64,000 nucleotides of DNA, taken from NCBI GenBank assembly GCA_963675135.1, contig OY776121.1:73486265-73550264 (forward strand). The letters run 5' to 3'. Source of the stretch: Galeopsis tetrahit. Lineage: Eukaryota; Streptophyta; Magnoliopsida; Lamiales; Lamiaceae. Positions 36,830-50,000 of this stretch are shown in pieces; position 1 is the first letter of the stretch; each line of letters opens with the position of its first letter. The notes below the pieces were generated by a model. The model was not told the origin of the DNA. It ran no database searches and saw only the letters and a program-made list of their open reading frames with translations. Position numbers and translations under genes: made by a program.

Positions 36830-38649
36830 ATGTGCGTATTAAAGGTGGCGAACAGACGAGACAGCGGCGAATTCCGGGCAGACACCACCAGTTCCGCCAC
36901 CAGTTCCGCCGCAACATCAACCAATGTTCCGATTCCCTATTTCAACATGCAGCAACAGGATTACCTGTTGTCGGCGGTGGTGGCACCGCCAACAGGGCAG
37001 GGTCAAACCAGAGAGATGTCAGCGATGGTGTCGGCGCTGACACACGTGGTCTCCGGACAGCGTCACGGCGGCGGCCAAGTCAGCAGCGTCGTTTCGCCGT
37101 CGTCGTTTGGTGGCTCCGGTAACTTCGTGGATTCTCCTACCTCTGCTTACTCTTCGTCCAGCTCTGGCTCCTGGACAGGGCAGAAGCGCCAACGCAACCA
37201 AGACGACGGCCTTTCGCAGTATTCCGATCAGACTCAGAGTTTCTATCGTGGGTTTGGTGAATCGCCTTCCTCTGTTGAAACTGGTTAGTACTATTTTCAA
37301 TTATTAATATTTACTGGAAATTAATATTGGAAATTTCCAGAAAACAGAAAGATAATACTCTGTTTTTAATGTCTACCCTTTCCTTTCCTTTTTTTTCTTT
37401 TAAATCTGAGAATTTTCAAACTAGATTTCGTCATCATCTCTTTCATTAATTGAATATTACTTTTCAATAAGATAAGCATTTGAATCATTCTCCAACATCG
37501 TTCTAGCTAATTTCCAATTTTTTATTCGTGTTATTGCATGCGATAACAATCTTGAAATATTTCCGATTCAAGTAAGATGATTTCAGGGTTTTTTTTTTCT
37601 AAAAAAATATTACTCATTTCATTCCAAATCAAAAAAATTTCTACTAATTTGAGCACGAAAATTAAGAAGAAAGTTGTAAAATAAGTAGATAACTTTAATT
37701 TAATTTAAAGTGATAAAAGTAAGAATATTAAGTAGAGGGTGACAAATGACGTGATAAAAAAGAAATGGTAAAAAGTATTAAAGGTTTGTGGACAAATTAT
37801 ATAATGTGTTAAAAAGACCTGCTCAAATGTGATGCATATCCATTAACTTGGTTTCTGTCAAAATCAAGGAACAAGACATTAGATTTGGATTCATATCAAT
37901 AATCATTAATTACTTTTTAATATGCTTTTATTTATTTTTCAAAACCCAGAGCCAGAGACAATAATCATTAATTACTTTTAATATGCTTTTATTTATTTTT
38001 CAAAAACCCAGAGCCAGAGACAGGAGCAAGTATAGCAACAACACCCATAACACCCACAGCGCCATCCCTTGCAGCGGTGCCAGATTCCACCACCCTCTCT
38101 CAAGACACCGGAGAAAGAAGACGAAAATACAGAGGAGTTCGTCAAAGGCCGTGGGGAAAATGGGCCGCCGAAATCAGGGACCCACACAAAGCAGCCCGTG
38201 TTTGGCTCGGCACCTTCGACACGGCGGAAGCCGCCGCCCGAGCCTATGACGAGGCGGCGCTGCGGTTCCGCGGAAATCGCGCCAAACTCAATTTCCCTGA
38301 AAACGTTCGAATTCTGCCACCGCCTCAAGTTGCTGCCGGTCCACCACCGCCGCCCAACCCCGCGCCGCTGTCGTTGTTCGAGAACACCGCTAGAGATTAC
38401 TGGGAATATTCGCAGTTACTTCAGAGCAGCGCTGACTTTCAACAACCGCCACCTCTGTATGGACAAATGCTTTATTCTTCTTCGAATTTGTCTTCGTCCA
38501 CATCGCAGTATCCCATGATGTTCTCAAGTGGTCAAACTATAAATTTTACGATGCCACAACAAGGTCAAGGCGGCACAGATAGCACCACCTCGACTTTTCC
38601 GGCACCGCCGTGGAGTTCCGGCCATTATCCTCCTTCCTCCAGTTCATGA
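36830..38649 (+). CDS. AP2/ERF transcription factor (ERF110/ABR1-like)
   Basis: This is a nuclear DNA-binding protein of the ERF family, which binds GCC-box or related elements in stress and hormone responses (family knowledge). Two exons, 36830-37283 and 38024-38649 (TGA), join in phase 1 across a 740-bp GT-AG intron and encode 359 residues. The N-terminus MCVLKVANRRD resembles the ABR1/ERF110 clade. Residues 20-150 are Ser/Gln/Gly-rich and low-complexity. A single AP2 domain spans about 187-244: KYRGVRQRPWGKWAAEIRDP, then VWLGTFDTAEAAARAYDEAA and ALRFRGNRAKLNFPE. The WAAEIRD pattern marks the ERF rather than DREB side. Arg/Lys before the domain (ERRRK) could aid nuclear import. The C-terminal part is Pro/Ser/Gln-rich, typical of activation regions. 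No EAR repression motif is seen. The intron 3' end carries a 62-bp tandem duplication. Confidence 0.93.
37897..38020 (+). repeat. 62-bp tandem duplication at the 3' end of the ERF intron
   Basis: The unit CAATAATCATTAATTAC ... CAGAGCCAGAGA occurs at 37897-37958 and 37959-38020 with one or two small differences. The used acceptor (CAG at 38021-38023) follows copy 2. Copy 1 is followed by CAAT, so it lacks the AG at the same place. Confidence 0.9.
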
Positions 38650-39398
38650 TGTTTTTCCTTGTAATTTTGCTGTTTTATTTGTTTATATTCTTTTTGCAGG
38701 TTAATTTCGAATGTTTAGTGTATTATGTATTTTTGTTTAGGTTATACCCGTTTTGGAAAAAAAAGAAAAATGAAATACTCCAATATATATACCCGTTTAT
38801 TCATTACAGTCTCTTTAACTCTTAAAACAAAAATTTTATTTTCGAATTATGTGGTACGGATTTTATTATTTATCATGTGCGGATTATTCTAGAGTTTATG
38901 GAGCTTCAATACAATCATATAATTATACTTTAAATATTAAAACGAAATTCTTTTTTATATATAAAATAAAAGTTTGTATGCATTGACTTACAAATATTAA
39001 TTGATTTAGACATATCCTCCGTTGTAAATTAAAAAATTAATCCACCAAATCATCTCAAATGAGAATCTCTCATTAATTTTTTTATGACAAAAATCTTCAT
39101 TAAAAACTTTTATGTTTTTTCAATTTCATATTATTAATGATTTTTAGAGACAATAATCATAGAATTTTAAACTTAGTTTATTGAAGTTAATTTGATGCTT
39201 ATATCTAGGCAAGACTCGATAAATTTATTGACGGAGAAGAGGCACTAAACTGGAATTTATCGAGATCAATGCTACGAGTTTTCGAAATATAATGAGATCT
39301 TCGTCAAGTTGATCGTTATGAGTACTGTTATGAGGAATTTGTTTGGGAGATTCAATGGCAAAAACTTAGAAGGGGATTCATTAGCTTAGTATTTAGTA
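38650..39398. other. Downstream spacer of the ERF gene
   Basis: Likely holds the ERF 3' UTR (T-rich with AT-rich possible polyA signals around 38760-38850). No other gene is visible. Confidence 0.45.
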
Positions 39399-39706
39399 CT
39401 CCCTCTGTTCCATGATTATTTGTACACTTTTCTTAACGGGCGTCACAACATTATTTGCACACTCTAAAAAAAAAAGGAAATAACTCACATAATTTTTATC
39501 CTTATAACATTCATCTAATTTAAAAAATGTCACTCTATTTGGGCCCACAATTTAACCCAATTTATAACTTTAGTCAAATCTTATTCACTTTAGTCAATGA
39601 ATTACCAATAATACCCCTCCTTTATTCCACCATACACATCACTATATTCAATTTTCTTAATCTTCGTGTCGATCAAATCATGCACAAAATCTTGGGACGG
39701 AGGGAG
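39399..39706. mobile_element. Stowaway-like MITE, 308 bp
   Basis: Ends CTCCCTCTGTTCCATGATTA and reversed CTCCCTCCGTCCCAAGATTT, with TA at 39397-39398 and 39707-39708. Subterminal TTTGTACAC / GTGCACAAA-like words also pair. Confidence 0.85.
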
Positions 39707-40065
39707 TACAAAATGACAGTTAAATTTATGATATTAAAAAAATCACATTGTTACCGTACAAAGAGTACGTTTTCGGTATATTTAAAATGCATACCCTTTT
39801 ATAAGAAAATTTTCATACTAAATTTTTAACCTACTTCATATTTTACTGCCCAATGCCCGGAATGTACACCATAATACCGAAATATTAATTTTTTCACTTT
39901 ATTGAGACTATATGAAAAAATGTGGATATTTTTTTGACATGATATATAATTAGTAATTACAGTATATCAAAGGTTCCGATATTTTTTATTCCTTACATAT
40001 ATCCGCTGGTCAAGTCACGAGTGTCCATGAAACAACCACCTAGCTAGCATGCATGTTAACATCCT

Positions 40066-40066
40066 C

Positions 40067-40094
<28 letters not shown>
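40066..40094. repeat. (TA)n microsatellite
   Basis: About 14 consecutive TA dinucleotides. Confidence 0.9.
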
Positions 40095-40097
<3 letters not shown>

Positions 40098-40980
40098 TTT
40101 GAAACGATAGTTATATTGTTTATAGAAATATAAATTTGTACGCATCTTACTGAATGTATTTCGTGCAATTAAATAGGGAAAAATACCAAAAAGAAATTCG
40201 ATATTTGTCAAAGACATTTTGTGATTTTGAATATTAATTACCATGCATCTTTTAAAATGACAAAAAATAATTCATGGGAAGCTGTGGTCAGTGTTGGATA
40301 GAAAAGGATTTGTAAGTAGTAAAAGAATTAATTTCATTCCATATTTAAAGCTTCGAATTAATTTGTGGAAATATTAAATCAATTCATTTATATTACAGAG
40401 TATTAATTGTTCTAATATTTTGTATCGCTTGTGAGCGGCATTATTGTATCTGATCATTTGAGGAGGAGATTCATCGAGTGAATAATTTAGCTGGATCTTT
40501 TAATCCAAATTACGTGAATGAGCCTAAACTCTCGTATCATGGAAGAAGTTTCATTTCTTATAAATTTAAACTTGTAATTGACGTGGGAAGAAATTGGAAA
40601 AATGAAAGAATGTTATCTTCTTGTTAACTTACTGTGACTTTTTTTTTTTGTCATTATATTATGAGCCTGTAGTGTAAACCGTGGTTAACCTTGATAATTC
40701 AACTTTTTATTAATTAATTTATCCCACTGAATCCTCGTCACTACAATTACGCAACCTAGTTATCGCGTGATTCATATGCAACTTCAATTCTGGCCTGGTA
40801 CGTATATGGATTTCCTACCTACTTGTGGTTGGTAATTCAATAAAATTATCTTCAGTTTTTTTCTAATTTTAATTATATTTTTAATGACTTTTCAGCATAT
40901 AGCTAGATATATATAGGAATATTAGTTTTTCATTCTACATTCTTTCACCTCTCTACCTACAATTAGTCATCAGTGACACA

Positions 40981-41424
40981 CATGGACAAAAATATCCGGA
41001 AATTTCTTCGATATATCCTCGATATATCCATTTTTCTCAGTCACCGATATCGATATTGAGAAGAAACGATATTTTCACGATATTTATAAAAAAAATCGAA
41101 AATATCGATAAAAATCGATATACAATAACAATATCGAGACTAATATCCGTAAAATATCGAAAGAATATCGGAAAATATCAAAAAAAGATCGAAAAATGTC
41201 GATAAATTTCAAAAAATATCATATGAAATAACATTGTATGCTATATTTTATATAAATTTATCATAGATGTAAATTGATTTAAATTGTTTTTTTGAATTTA
41301 TGTATTAAAAGTTAGTTATTAAATTTTCACAATTTTTAAAATTACCGATATCGATATTCGATATCGATATTTCCATAAATTTAAGGTCTCGATATTTCCA
41401 CCGACACCGATATTTTTGTCCTTG
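40981..41424. mobile_element. hAT-like element rich in GATATCGAT words, 444 bp
   Basis: Ends CATGGACAAAAATATC and reversed CAAGGACAAAAATATC match 15 of 16. Flanking 8-mers GTGACACA (40973-40980) and GTCACACA (41425-41432) match 7 of 8. The interior is built from ATATCGATA / GAAAATATCG words in both orientations. No coding frame. Confidence 0.8.
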
Positions 41425-41432
41425 GTCACACA

Positions 41433-43419
41433 CACACACACCCAATCTTCTTTAAAAAAAATTGAAGTATTTATAGACTATACCTTGAGATCATCGTGGA
41501 CTTCACGAGCTCGGCATTAGGATTTGGATCCGATGTTCTGCAACACCGTCCAGTACAATTTAACCGCACGGTTATATTATGAAATTTTTAATTATATATA
41601 GCACAATGTTATGCACAAGATTCAAATCCACAATTTAAATTGAGTTATAATGCACAAAATAATGTGATGTACAACATGTGATCCAAATGTAACATTTTAT
41701 GACTTCGGAACACGGGCAGCAGGTACCATTCCCCATGTTATAGAGGAATATGGGTTAGATTCTCCCTGACGATATTTTCGATTTTTCGTTTCCTTTTCAT
41801 ACTTCAATACGTAATTTTTATGAGCTCAACATCGTGGATATTTGTTCTTGTATTTAGCTATTTTGGCCGATAATTTACAAAAGAATTAATGTTATATTAG
41901 AGGACATAAATAATCTTAACATACGTACTATTAGTTTTGATGACGGAAAAGGAGAAGATCGGATTTAATTTAAATTCCCCTGATGCATATATAATAAATT
42001 AAATGTAATTTAATTTCACAAGCATATAAAATATTAGTTTATAAGCACGAAATAGTATTAATATATATACGTATATATATTTAGATATATAAATTAATTT
42101 TAGACAAATACTTATATACATCAACTCAAGTGCATTTTTAATTAAAAGGTAGTATTATTTATTTAACTAAAATATCTTATAATTGAATCAATGTTTTTAA
42201 AACGGTTCAATCGGTGGAACAAGTGACCCAATTATCTATTTCATTGTCTGGTTTGTTGACCGTCCAAGTTTAAAAAATTAAATTGATTTGAATAGTATTA
42301 ATTCATCGAATAGTATTAATGTTTTTAATAAAAAATATTAGTTACGGACACAAGTGTTACTCATAAATCATACTCTCGCGTATCCCTCGTTAAATTATCC
42401 ATTTTATCACTTTAATCGTCCTTATTAAGTTACTCATTTCTATTTATTTCATATTCTTCTTAACTTTTTTTTTTCTTTCATATCTTTAATTTCTACCTCA
42501 CTGCATTTTAACTATATTATTTAAAATATATGCAAAGTGCAATATATTGGTAACTTAACTTTGGATGGAGATAGTATAATTTTAATGGTACAAAGGAGGT
42601 GCATGACTTAGAGGAGAGATCGATCACATAGTATGTATCTTGTCACAACGTCTTATCATCAAGTTTAATTTACACATCTTTCAATTGACTATACCGCTAT
42701 ACGTAAATATCTTTTCGTCGATCATGAAGTTTAATATACACATCTTTCATTTGAAAAAATATACGTAAATATCTTTTCAGACATTTTATCCGACATTTCC
42801 TTATAAGTACCTTTGTCGTGTATACTTTGATTTCGATTGGATCGAGTCTTTAATCAATTTGTAATATAAAAATTGTCCGTTGAATTTTTTTATTGCCCCA
42901 TTCAACGAAAAAGATGAGAAAAATTAAATAAAATTAGTATAAGAAATAGCCAAATTTGGTTGTTCCGATGGAAATATGTAATGAATTAATTATAAGCTGA
43001 ATTGGTGTGTGGACAAAGCCAAAGGTTACAAATAATTAAGTTCCTTAGCTTAAAAACATTCTTGTGGTGTACAATAGTACTATTTTATTATCCCTTGTTT
43101 CCTTTTTTGTTTTAGAATGCGTGGAAGAAACAAATGCTTACTGACTAAAACGTGATATATATGTTTAAAATTGAAATTTCGAAATTTGGAATTTTGCTTT
43201 GAATATAAGCCAATCAAACTAAATTACTTTAGCTACAAATTTCTTTGTCACTTTCCATCAATTTCCATTTGCTCTTCACTTCACTATTTCTCATAACAAG
43301 AAATCATTTGTTACGGCAAGAAAAAATAATATATATAAATTAAATTTTTGGATAGAATGAAATTCTTCCATTTACCTCATTTATTTTTAGAATGTAAAAG
43401 GTAAAAAAAAAAAAAAACA
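41433..43419. other. AT-rich spacer
   Basis: No gene seen. Around 42650-42780 the phrase ACACATCTTTCAxTTGA with ACGTAAATATCTTTTC is repeated at a spacing of about 70 bp. The rest shows no clear structure. Confidence 0.4.
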
Positions 43420-43427
43420 CTCCATAT

Positions 43428-44034
43428 TAGGGGTGGATAAATATATCGAAATTTTGGTATACCGAGCTTTTCATATCGGAAAAATATTGAAATTATCAAA
43501 ATTTTTGGTTTGATATCGTACCGATATTTTAGGTACGGTAACGGTATGGAAAATGATCATACCGCGGTATTTCGGTATACCGAAATTTTTCCGGTATTCG
43601 GTATGAAACGATATATCGATATACCGAAATACTGAAACCTTAATAAAATAATAATTGTATATTATTTTTAAATTAAAATAACTTTAATTATTAAAATTTA
43701 AATAAAATAAACCTTAAATAATTAATTTTTGTATAAAATAATACTTCAATATTTTCGGTATGAATTGATATACCGATATTTCGATATGAAATTATAGTTC
43801 AATTATTTTCGATATGAATCGGTATACCGATATACCTTACTGAAAATTCAATATAACGAAATTACGGTACGGTATCGATATGAATTTTTACATATCGAAA
43901 ATTTCGGTATACCGAGATTACGGTATATCGAAATTTCGATACGGTAACGATATGAATTTTTTTAATATCTAAATTTTTCGATATGATAGCGGTATAGTTC
44001 GATATGGTTGGTATACCTTATTGAACTACCCCTA
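43428..44034. mobile_element. hAT element rich in GGTATACCGA words, 607 bp
   Basis: Ends TAGGGGTGGATAAATATATC and reversed TAGGGGTAGTTCAATAAGG share TAGGGGT and then reach GGTATACC in both. Flanking 8-mers CTCCATAT (43420-43427) and CTCCATAA (44035-44042) match 7 of 8. The body is dense in TCGGTATACCGA and ATTTCGATAT words. No coding frame. Confidence 0.82.
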
Positions 44035-44758
44035 CTCCATAAATAGTTTTATGTGCACTACTGCACTAGCACCTTCTTTTCTCCGAAATATCAAAAATTA
44101 AATCGTGTTTATGTGTCTTTACTGATTGGCCCAATGAATTTTGAATTTCAAAATTGTATAAATTAGTAATACTTTTTCCGTATTTTATTAGATTATTTTT
44201 TATTTGGGTTTGCCTTTTATTAATTGTCTTTTCCTGAATTAATGGAAATAAATTTATTTTTTTCTTTTCAATTATTTCACCCAAACATTGTAAAATAACA
44301 TCAAATGTCATTCAATTTTTTCACACAAAAGTATCCATTTTTATTTTTTTTATTATTATCGGTTGACTCATACATCTCCAAAAAAATATTTTATCTATTA
44401 TAATATTAATAAATAGCCCTTACATTAAAACTCGAGCCATAATTAAAAAAGACAAACAAATAAAAGACGTAGAGACTAGAGAGTACTTGTTTAGGAGAAT
44501 TTGACCTAGGGTGGATTAGAAATCAATCTAATCCAAACCCAATAATAATCCATATTTCACCAACCACAACTAAGACACATTTTCATATATAACTACATTT
44601 TTTAGTTTGACAAAGATTTGTACGAGAGATCCCATACAAAACTTTTACTTTTAATTTTTCTCTCATACTTGCAATTTTTGCAATATATAAAATTAATGAT
44701 TGATACTATCATTTTTTTAAAAACAATCCTGCCAGACTGCCAAAACCGGTCTTGCGAT

Positions 44759-45202
44759 TAGGGATTAGGGGTGTAAGTGAGTCGAGCCAACTCGCGAGCT
44801 ACTCGTGCTCGACTCGAAAAAAGATCGAAATCGACTCGAATTTAATCGAGTCGAGTTTCGAGCTACTCGAGTAGCTATCGAGTTCGAGCTCATAAATACT
44901 CGGCTCGAAAGGCTCGCGAGCCTAATCGAGCTTGATCAATTTTTATTATTTTGCCATTAATATATAATTAATATTTATATATAAGTAATCGAGTCGAGCT
45001 CGAGTTTATTTTAGAAAAAATATGATTTATAATTAATTTTGAAAATTATATAGGTAATCGAGTCGAGTTGAGTCGAGCTCGAGTTTATCGAGTCGAGCTC
45101 GATCTTTAAAATTTTAGGCTCGACCGAGTCGAGTTTCGAACTTCGAGTATAACAATCGAGTCGAGTTTCGAGCTCAGCACTACTCGGCTCGTTTACCCCC
45201 TA
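44759..45202. mobile_element. hAT element rich in CTCGAGTCGA words, 444 bp
   Basis: A perfect 8-bp duplication CTTGCGAT flanks it (44751-44758 and 45203-45210). The reversed right end TAGGGGGTAAACGAGCCGAG matches TAGGGGTGTAAGTGAGTCGA, which starts 7 bp inside the left border after an extra TAGGGAT. Outer thirds are dense in GAGCTCGA / TCGAGTCGAG words; the centre is AT-rich. Confidence 0.88.
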
Positions 45203-45210
45203 CTTGCGAT

Positions 45211-46805
45211 TTAGGGCTGGTGTAAAAAAGAGGTTGTTGTACCGTGTAAATGTATTTTTAAATAGTATTAATTGTTGTACTAAAATATATTAGTTGGATG
45301 ATATAATTAATTTCACTTAACAATATTAATTATTATATTAAAAAAATTGGGGGCTCTCGTTGATAAGGATAATGCTTACTACAATCCTAAAACAAAATAA
45401 GATGCATATAAAGGATCACACCTTTCTCCATCCCAAGAATTTAAATTTCAAAATTTTCTAATTACCAAACTAATCATATTTTTAAATCATAAAAACGAAA
45501 TAACATATCCAAATTTACTTAGGCCTAACATAAATTAGGTCAACAGTACTTGGTCAATGATCGTGCCGATGGTAGTTATATTCTAAACACACACATTTTT
45601 GTATCACTTGTCCAGGTGAACAGCATACATATTCTGAAAATATTTACTACATTTTAATTAGTCGGTTTGAAGGGACGGATATTGAGACCTCAAAAAAATA
45701 ATAACAACATCATCATCAATACATATATATATATATATATATATACATAAATTATTATATTTTAAAAAATAAGTAGTATATATTCCATAATATATAATAT
45801 AATATAGAATTAATTAATTAATTAATTAACCGAACTTGATATAACATGTATCCATCTCTAGACATATATACCGATGGAGCCTAACATTAAATTAGATATA
45901 AGAACGAACAAGTGTCGCATATTGATTTTACAGGTTGGTCTAAGTGCTCAAATTTATAAGTAATACGGAGTATATACTTTCTAGATATTGATTTATTAAT
46001 TAATATTAATATTACACGTGACTTTTATATAATACATTATTATTTTTTAGATATGTGCCTAATCATAGTTTTTATTTGGATACCAACCATCCACCATGCC
46101 CAACTCCTGCAAGATCAAACGTTCGTAGTTTTATATTAATGTTATTCGATGGACCTAAATCCAATGGTCCCAGACTTAGACATAGCTAGCACGGATTCTC
46201 TTTAATTTCCACACTTCCATATGTTTCACTATTTTTATACATGACGTTATGACATACACATATAGTAATAAACGAAATTATAAATCATTTTAATTAAGAA
46301 GACTTATGTCATGCATGTATTAATAATAGTGAAATATAAGATGAAAAATTAAAATGTGTAATGCTTGTTGAGGTGATTTATGTATTATATTAATGTGTAA
46401 AAATATAATTTTATGTGAAATGATTTTATATATGACACGAATCTTAAAAATAGAAACAGGCATTGAACCGGCTAATTAATTAATTACATATTGGAGTATA
46501 AAAAAAAGATAAGGATGGTAGAAGACATCATGCAGACGTCCCTTTACGAGTTTTGTGTTTCCATATAAATAATATTGTAACTCAGACTAGTGCTAGCTGT
46601 TTGACACTCCATTCTAAATTCATCCATAAAAGTGTGTTGGGTCAGATTCGTTTTAATCGTTTAATATAAATATCAAATAAATATTGGCAGCGAGATTCAT
46701 TAATCCTTTCTACATAAAAATAATTTTGGCATAAAACATTCATATATATTTTATACTCATAAAAAAAACACTGAAAAATAGACTTGATGAAGAACAAAAG
46801 TGACG
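45211..46805. other. AT-rich spacer
   Basis: No gene seen. A (TA)n tract lies at 45723-45745 and a TACGGAGTA 9-mer at 45964-45972. Confidence 0.4.
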
Positions 46806-46810
46806 GTGGA

Positions 46811-47004
46811 TATAGAGAAATAAAGAATATTGGAAATATGATTTCTTGATTAGTTTCTAAAGATGATTTACAATGGGTATTTATACATGAGATAGTTAGG
46901 TCTAACCTAACCCTAATGGGCTTTATAAGAGAGCCCATAGAGAACTAAGATGGGCCTATACAATAAATGAGAATAAGGGTGTATTTACTAATATATGTCC
47001 AATA
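46811..47004 (-). repeat. Copia-2 3' LTR
   Basis: 194 bp, one difference from the 5' LTR (T/G near position 46997). Confidence 0.93.
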
Positions 47005-47011
47005 CGCCCCC

Positions 47012-50000
47012 TCAAGATGGAGTACCATAGGATAGTCCAATCTTGGTCATGAGGAGCTGAAGGCGAGCACCGGAGAGAGGTTTGGTGAGGGCATCGGCAA
47101 GTTGGTCGGCAGTAGAGACGTGCGAGATGCGAAGCCGAGCAGTTTTGACCAGGTCGCGAACAAAGTGGAAGTCGATGGCAATGTGTTTCATTCGTGAGTG
47201 AAACACAGGGTTTGAGCATAAGTAGGTGGCCCCAATGTTGTCACAGTAGATGACTGGCACTGGAGAATTGGGGAAGTGTAGTTCTTTGAGTAAGGATGTT
47301 AGCCATTGCACCTCAGAGGCCGCTGCGGCAATGGCTCTGTATTCGGCCTCAGTTGATGAGCGAGCAACAGATTTCTGCTTTTTGGACGACCATGAGATAG
47401 GATTGGCCCCCAAAAAGACGACATAAGCACTTGTGGAAGTGCGATCATCATGGTTGCCTGCCCAGTCTGCATCCGTGAAGCAGTGAAGCGAGGAGGATGA
47501 TGATGGGGTAATGTTGATTCCAACATCCCTTGTACCATTGAGGTAGCGGAGTAGACGCTTGACGGCATTCTAGTGAGTGATGGTGGGTGCATGCATGAAC
47601 TGGGATAGCTTATGGACGGCAAAGGCGATGTCAGGTCTGGTGAGCTGGAGATACTGAAGGCTGCCGAGCACTTGACGATACGGGGTGGAGTCAGTGGGAG
47701 AGGTGCCATCCGAGAGAGTAAGGCGAGCAGAGGTGGATAGTGGAGTTTGGACTGGTTTGGAGTCGATCATGTTATATCGGGCGAGCAGATCGGTGACATA
47801 TTTGCGTTGGGAGAGCAGGCATGAAGTTTTAGAGCGAAGAACTTCCACTCCCAAGAAATAGGATAGAGGACCAAGGTCCTTGACAGAGAATTTGGCACTG
47901 AGGTCGGCAGCAACCCGGGCGAGCATGGGCGAGGAGTTGCCCGTCAGTATGAGGTCGTCGACATAAACAAGGAAGTAGGCGACCACCCCATTGTTGTTGT
48001 AGACGAACAGAGATTCATCAGAGTGAGTGGGGATGAATCCAATTTCTTCGAGAAAAGAGCGAAGAGCATAGTACCATGTGCGAGGAGCCTGCTTTAAGCC
48101 ATAGATGGATTTGCGAAGTTTACAGACATAAGTGGGAAAGGTCTTGTCTTTGAAGCCCGGAGGTTGAGCCATGAAGACTGTGTCTGAGAGCTCTCCATGA
48201 AGGAAAGCATTGTTGACATCAAATTGGCGAAGAGGCCAGTTGTTGGTAACCGCAATACTGAGGACTGTTCGCACAGTGGCGGGTTTGACCACTGGGCTGA
48301 ATGTTTCAGTGAAGTCAACACCTGGTCGCTGATGAAAGCCTTTGGCGACCAGACGAGCTTTGTATTTGTCCAAGGTGCCATCTGGTTTTCGCTTAATACG
48401 AAACACCCATTTGGAGCCGACCACATTTTGAGATATAGTGGGTGGAACTAAGTCCCAAGTGCCATTCTGAAGAAGGGCATCAAATTCAGCCGACATGGCT
48501 GCTCGCCAGTTTTCGTTCTTGAGTGCCTGGGAGACACAGCTTGGTTCAATGTCAGAGGCAACAATGGAAGTAAGTCCATACCTCGGATTAGGCTTGAATA
48601 CGTGATTCTGAGCTCGAGTGACCATGCGAGGTACAGAAGGTCGTGGGGGAGCATTGGTCGGCACAGGGATGTCAGGTGTGGGTGTGGCAGGCTGAGGTGT
48701 GATTGGGACTGGATTGCGGAGATCAGGAGCAGTTGTTGTCGGCTGGGGCGTGTTCGGCAGTGGGTCAGGGGCGAGGACAGGTGTGATAGAGTTGGGTAGT
48801 GGAGGGGCTAGGAGAACAGGCGAGGAGTTGGAATCGGAGGTGGGTGGGGTGGAGGTCGCCAAGGGAGATGGATGAGGAGAGGGGGTGGAAAAGGGGAACG
48901 TATGCTCAACGAATTGAACATGCCGCGAGGTGTAGATTCTGTTTGAGGAGCGATCAAGGCATAGGTAGGCGCTTTGCATGGGCGAGTATCCAATAAAGAT
49001 ACATGGAGTGGAGCGAGGATCGAGTTTGTGATTTGTGTAAGGGCGAAGTAAAGGATAGCAGAGACAGCCAAATATGCGGAGTTTGGCTAGATTGGGTGGG
49101 CGAGCAGTGAGCTTTTCATAAGAGGATAACATGTTGAGGTTAACCTTAGGAAGACGATTTATGATGTAGACTGCCGAGCAGACAATATAGGGCCAATAGA
49201 TAAGGGGCATGAAAGCATGGTGAAGAAGGGCAAGAGCTGTGTCGACCACGTGGCGATGACGACGTTCGGATAAGCCATTATGTTCGGGGGTGTGAGGCGG
49301 GGTGGTGAGGTGGGCGATGCCATGAGATTGAAGAAAGGGGCGAAGAGCAATGAACTCTCCCCCATTGTCAGAGTAAAAGGTTTTGATCGTGTTTTGAAAG
49401 TTGTTTTCAACAAGGGCTTTGAATGTGGTAAATGTGGAAAGAACATCCGATTTCCTTTTTAGGGGGTACACCCATACATATTTGCTAAAGTGATCAACGA
49501 ATAGCACATAGTATTTTAGATTATCAGGAGATAAGATAGGCGACGACCAAACATCAGAAAAGATAACATCAAGTGGTTTAGTAGATTTAATGCTTGAATC
49601 ATAAAATGGTAGTTTGTGACTCTTGATACATGAGCACGAGTTACAGTTGAAGTGTTTGGAAGGTGCACTGGATAGGCTAAGTGTAGAGAGTGTGTGAGCA
49701 AGTATTTTTGTGGATGGGTGGCCAAGGCGAGCATGCCAGGTGGTCGTTGTAAGGTGTTGAGTGGTGAAGGCTTGTGGAGGGACGATGGACATTTGTGCCG
49801 GCCAGACATATAAGTTATTGATACGACTCCCAACGAGGAGAATGCTCCCGGAGTGACCATCCCGTACCTGAAAGGAAGAGCGATAAAAAACTATGTTAAC
49901 ATTATTATCACGACAGAGACTGGAAACCGAAATCAAGTTTTTCGAGATGCGTGGGACGACCAAGACATTCGAAAAACTGAGAGATTTAAGTTGAGGAAAG

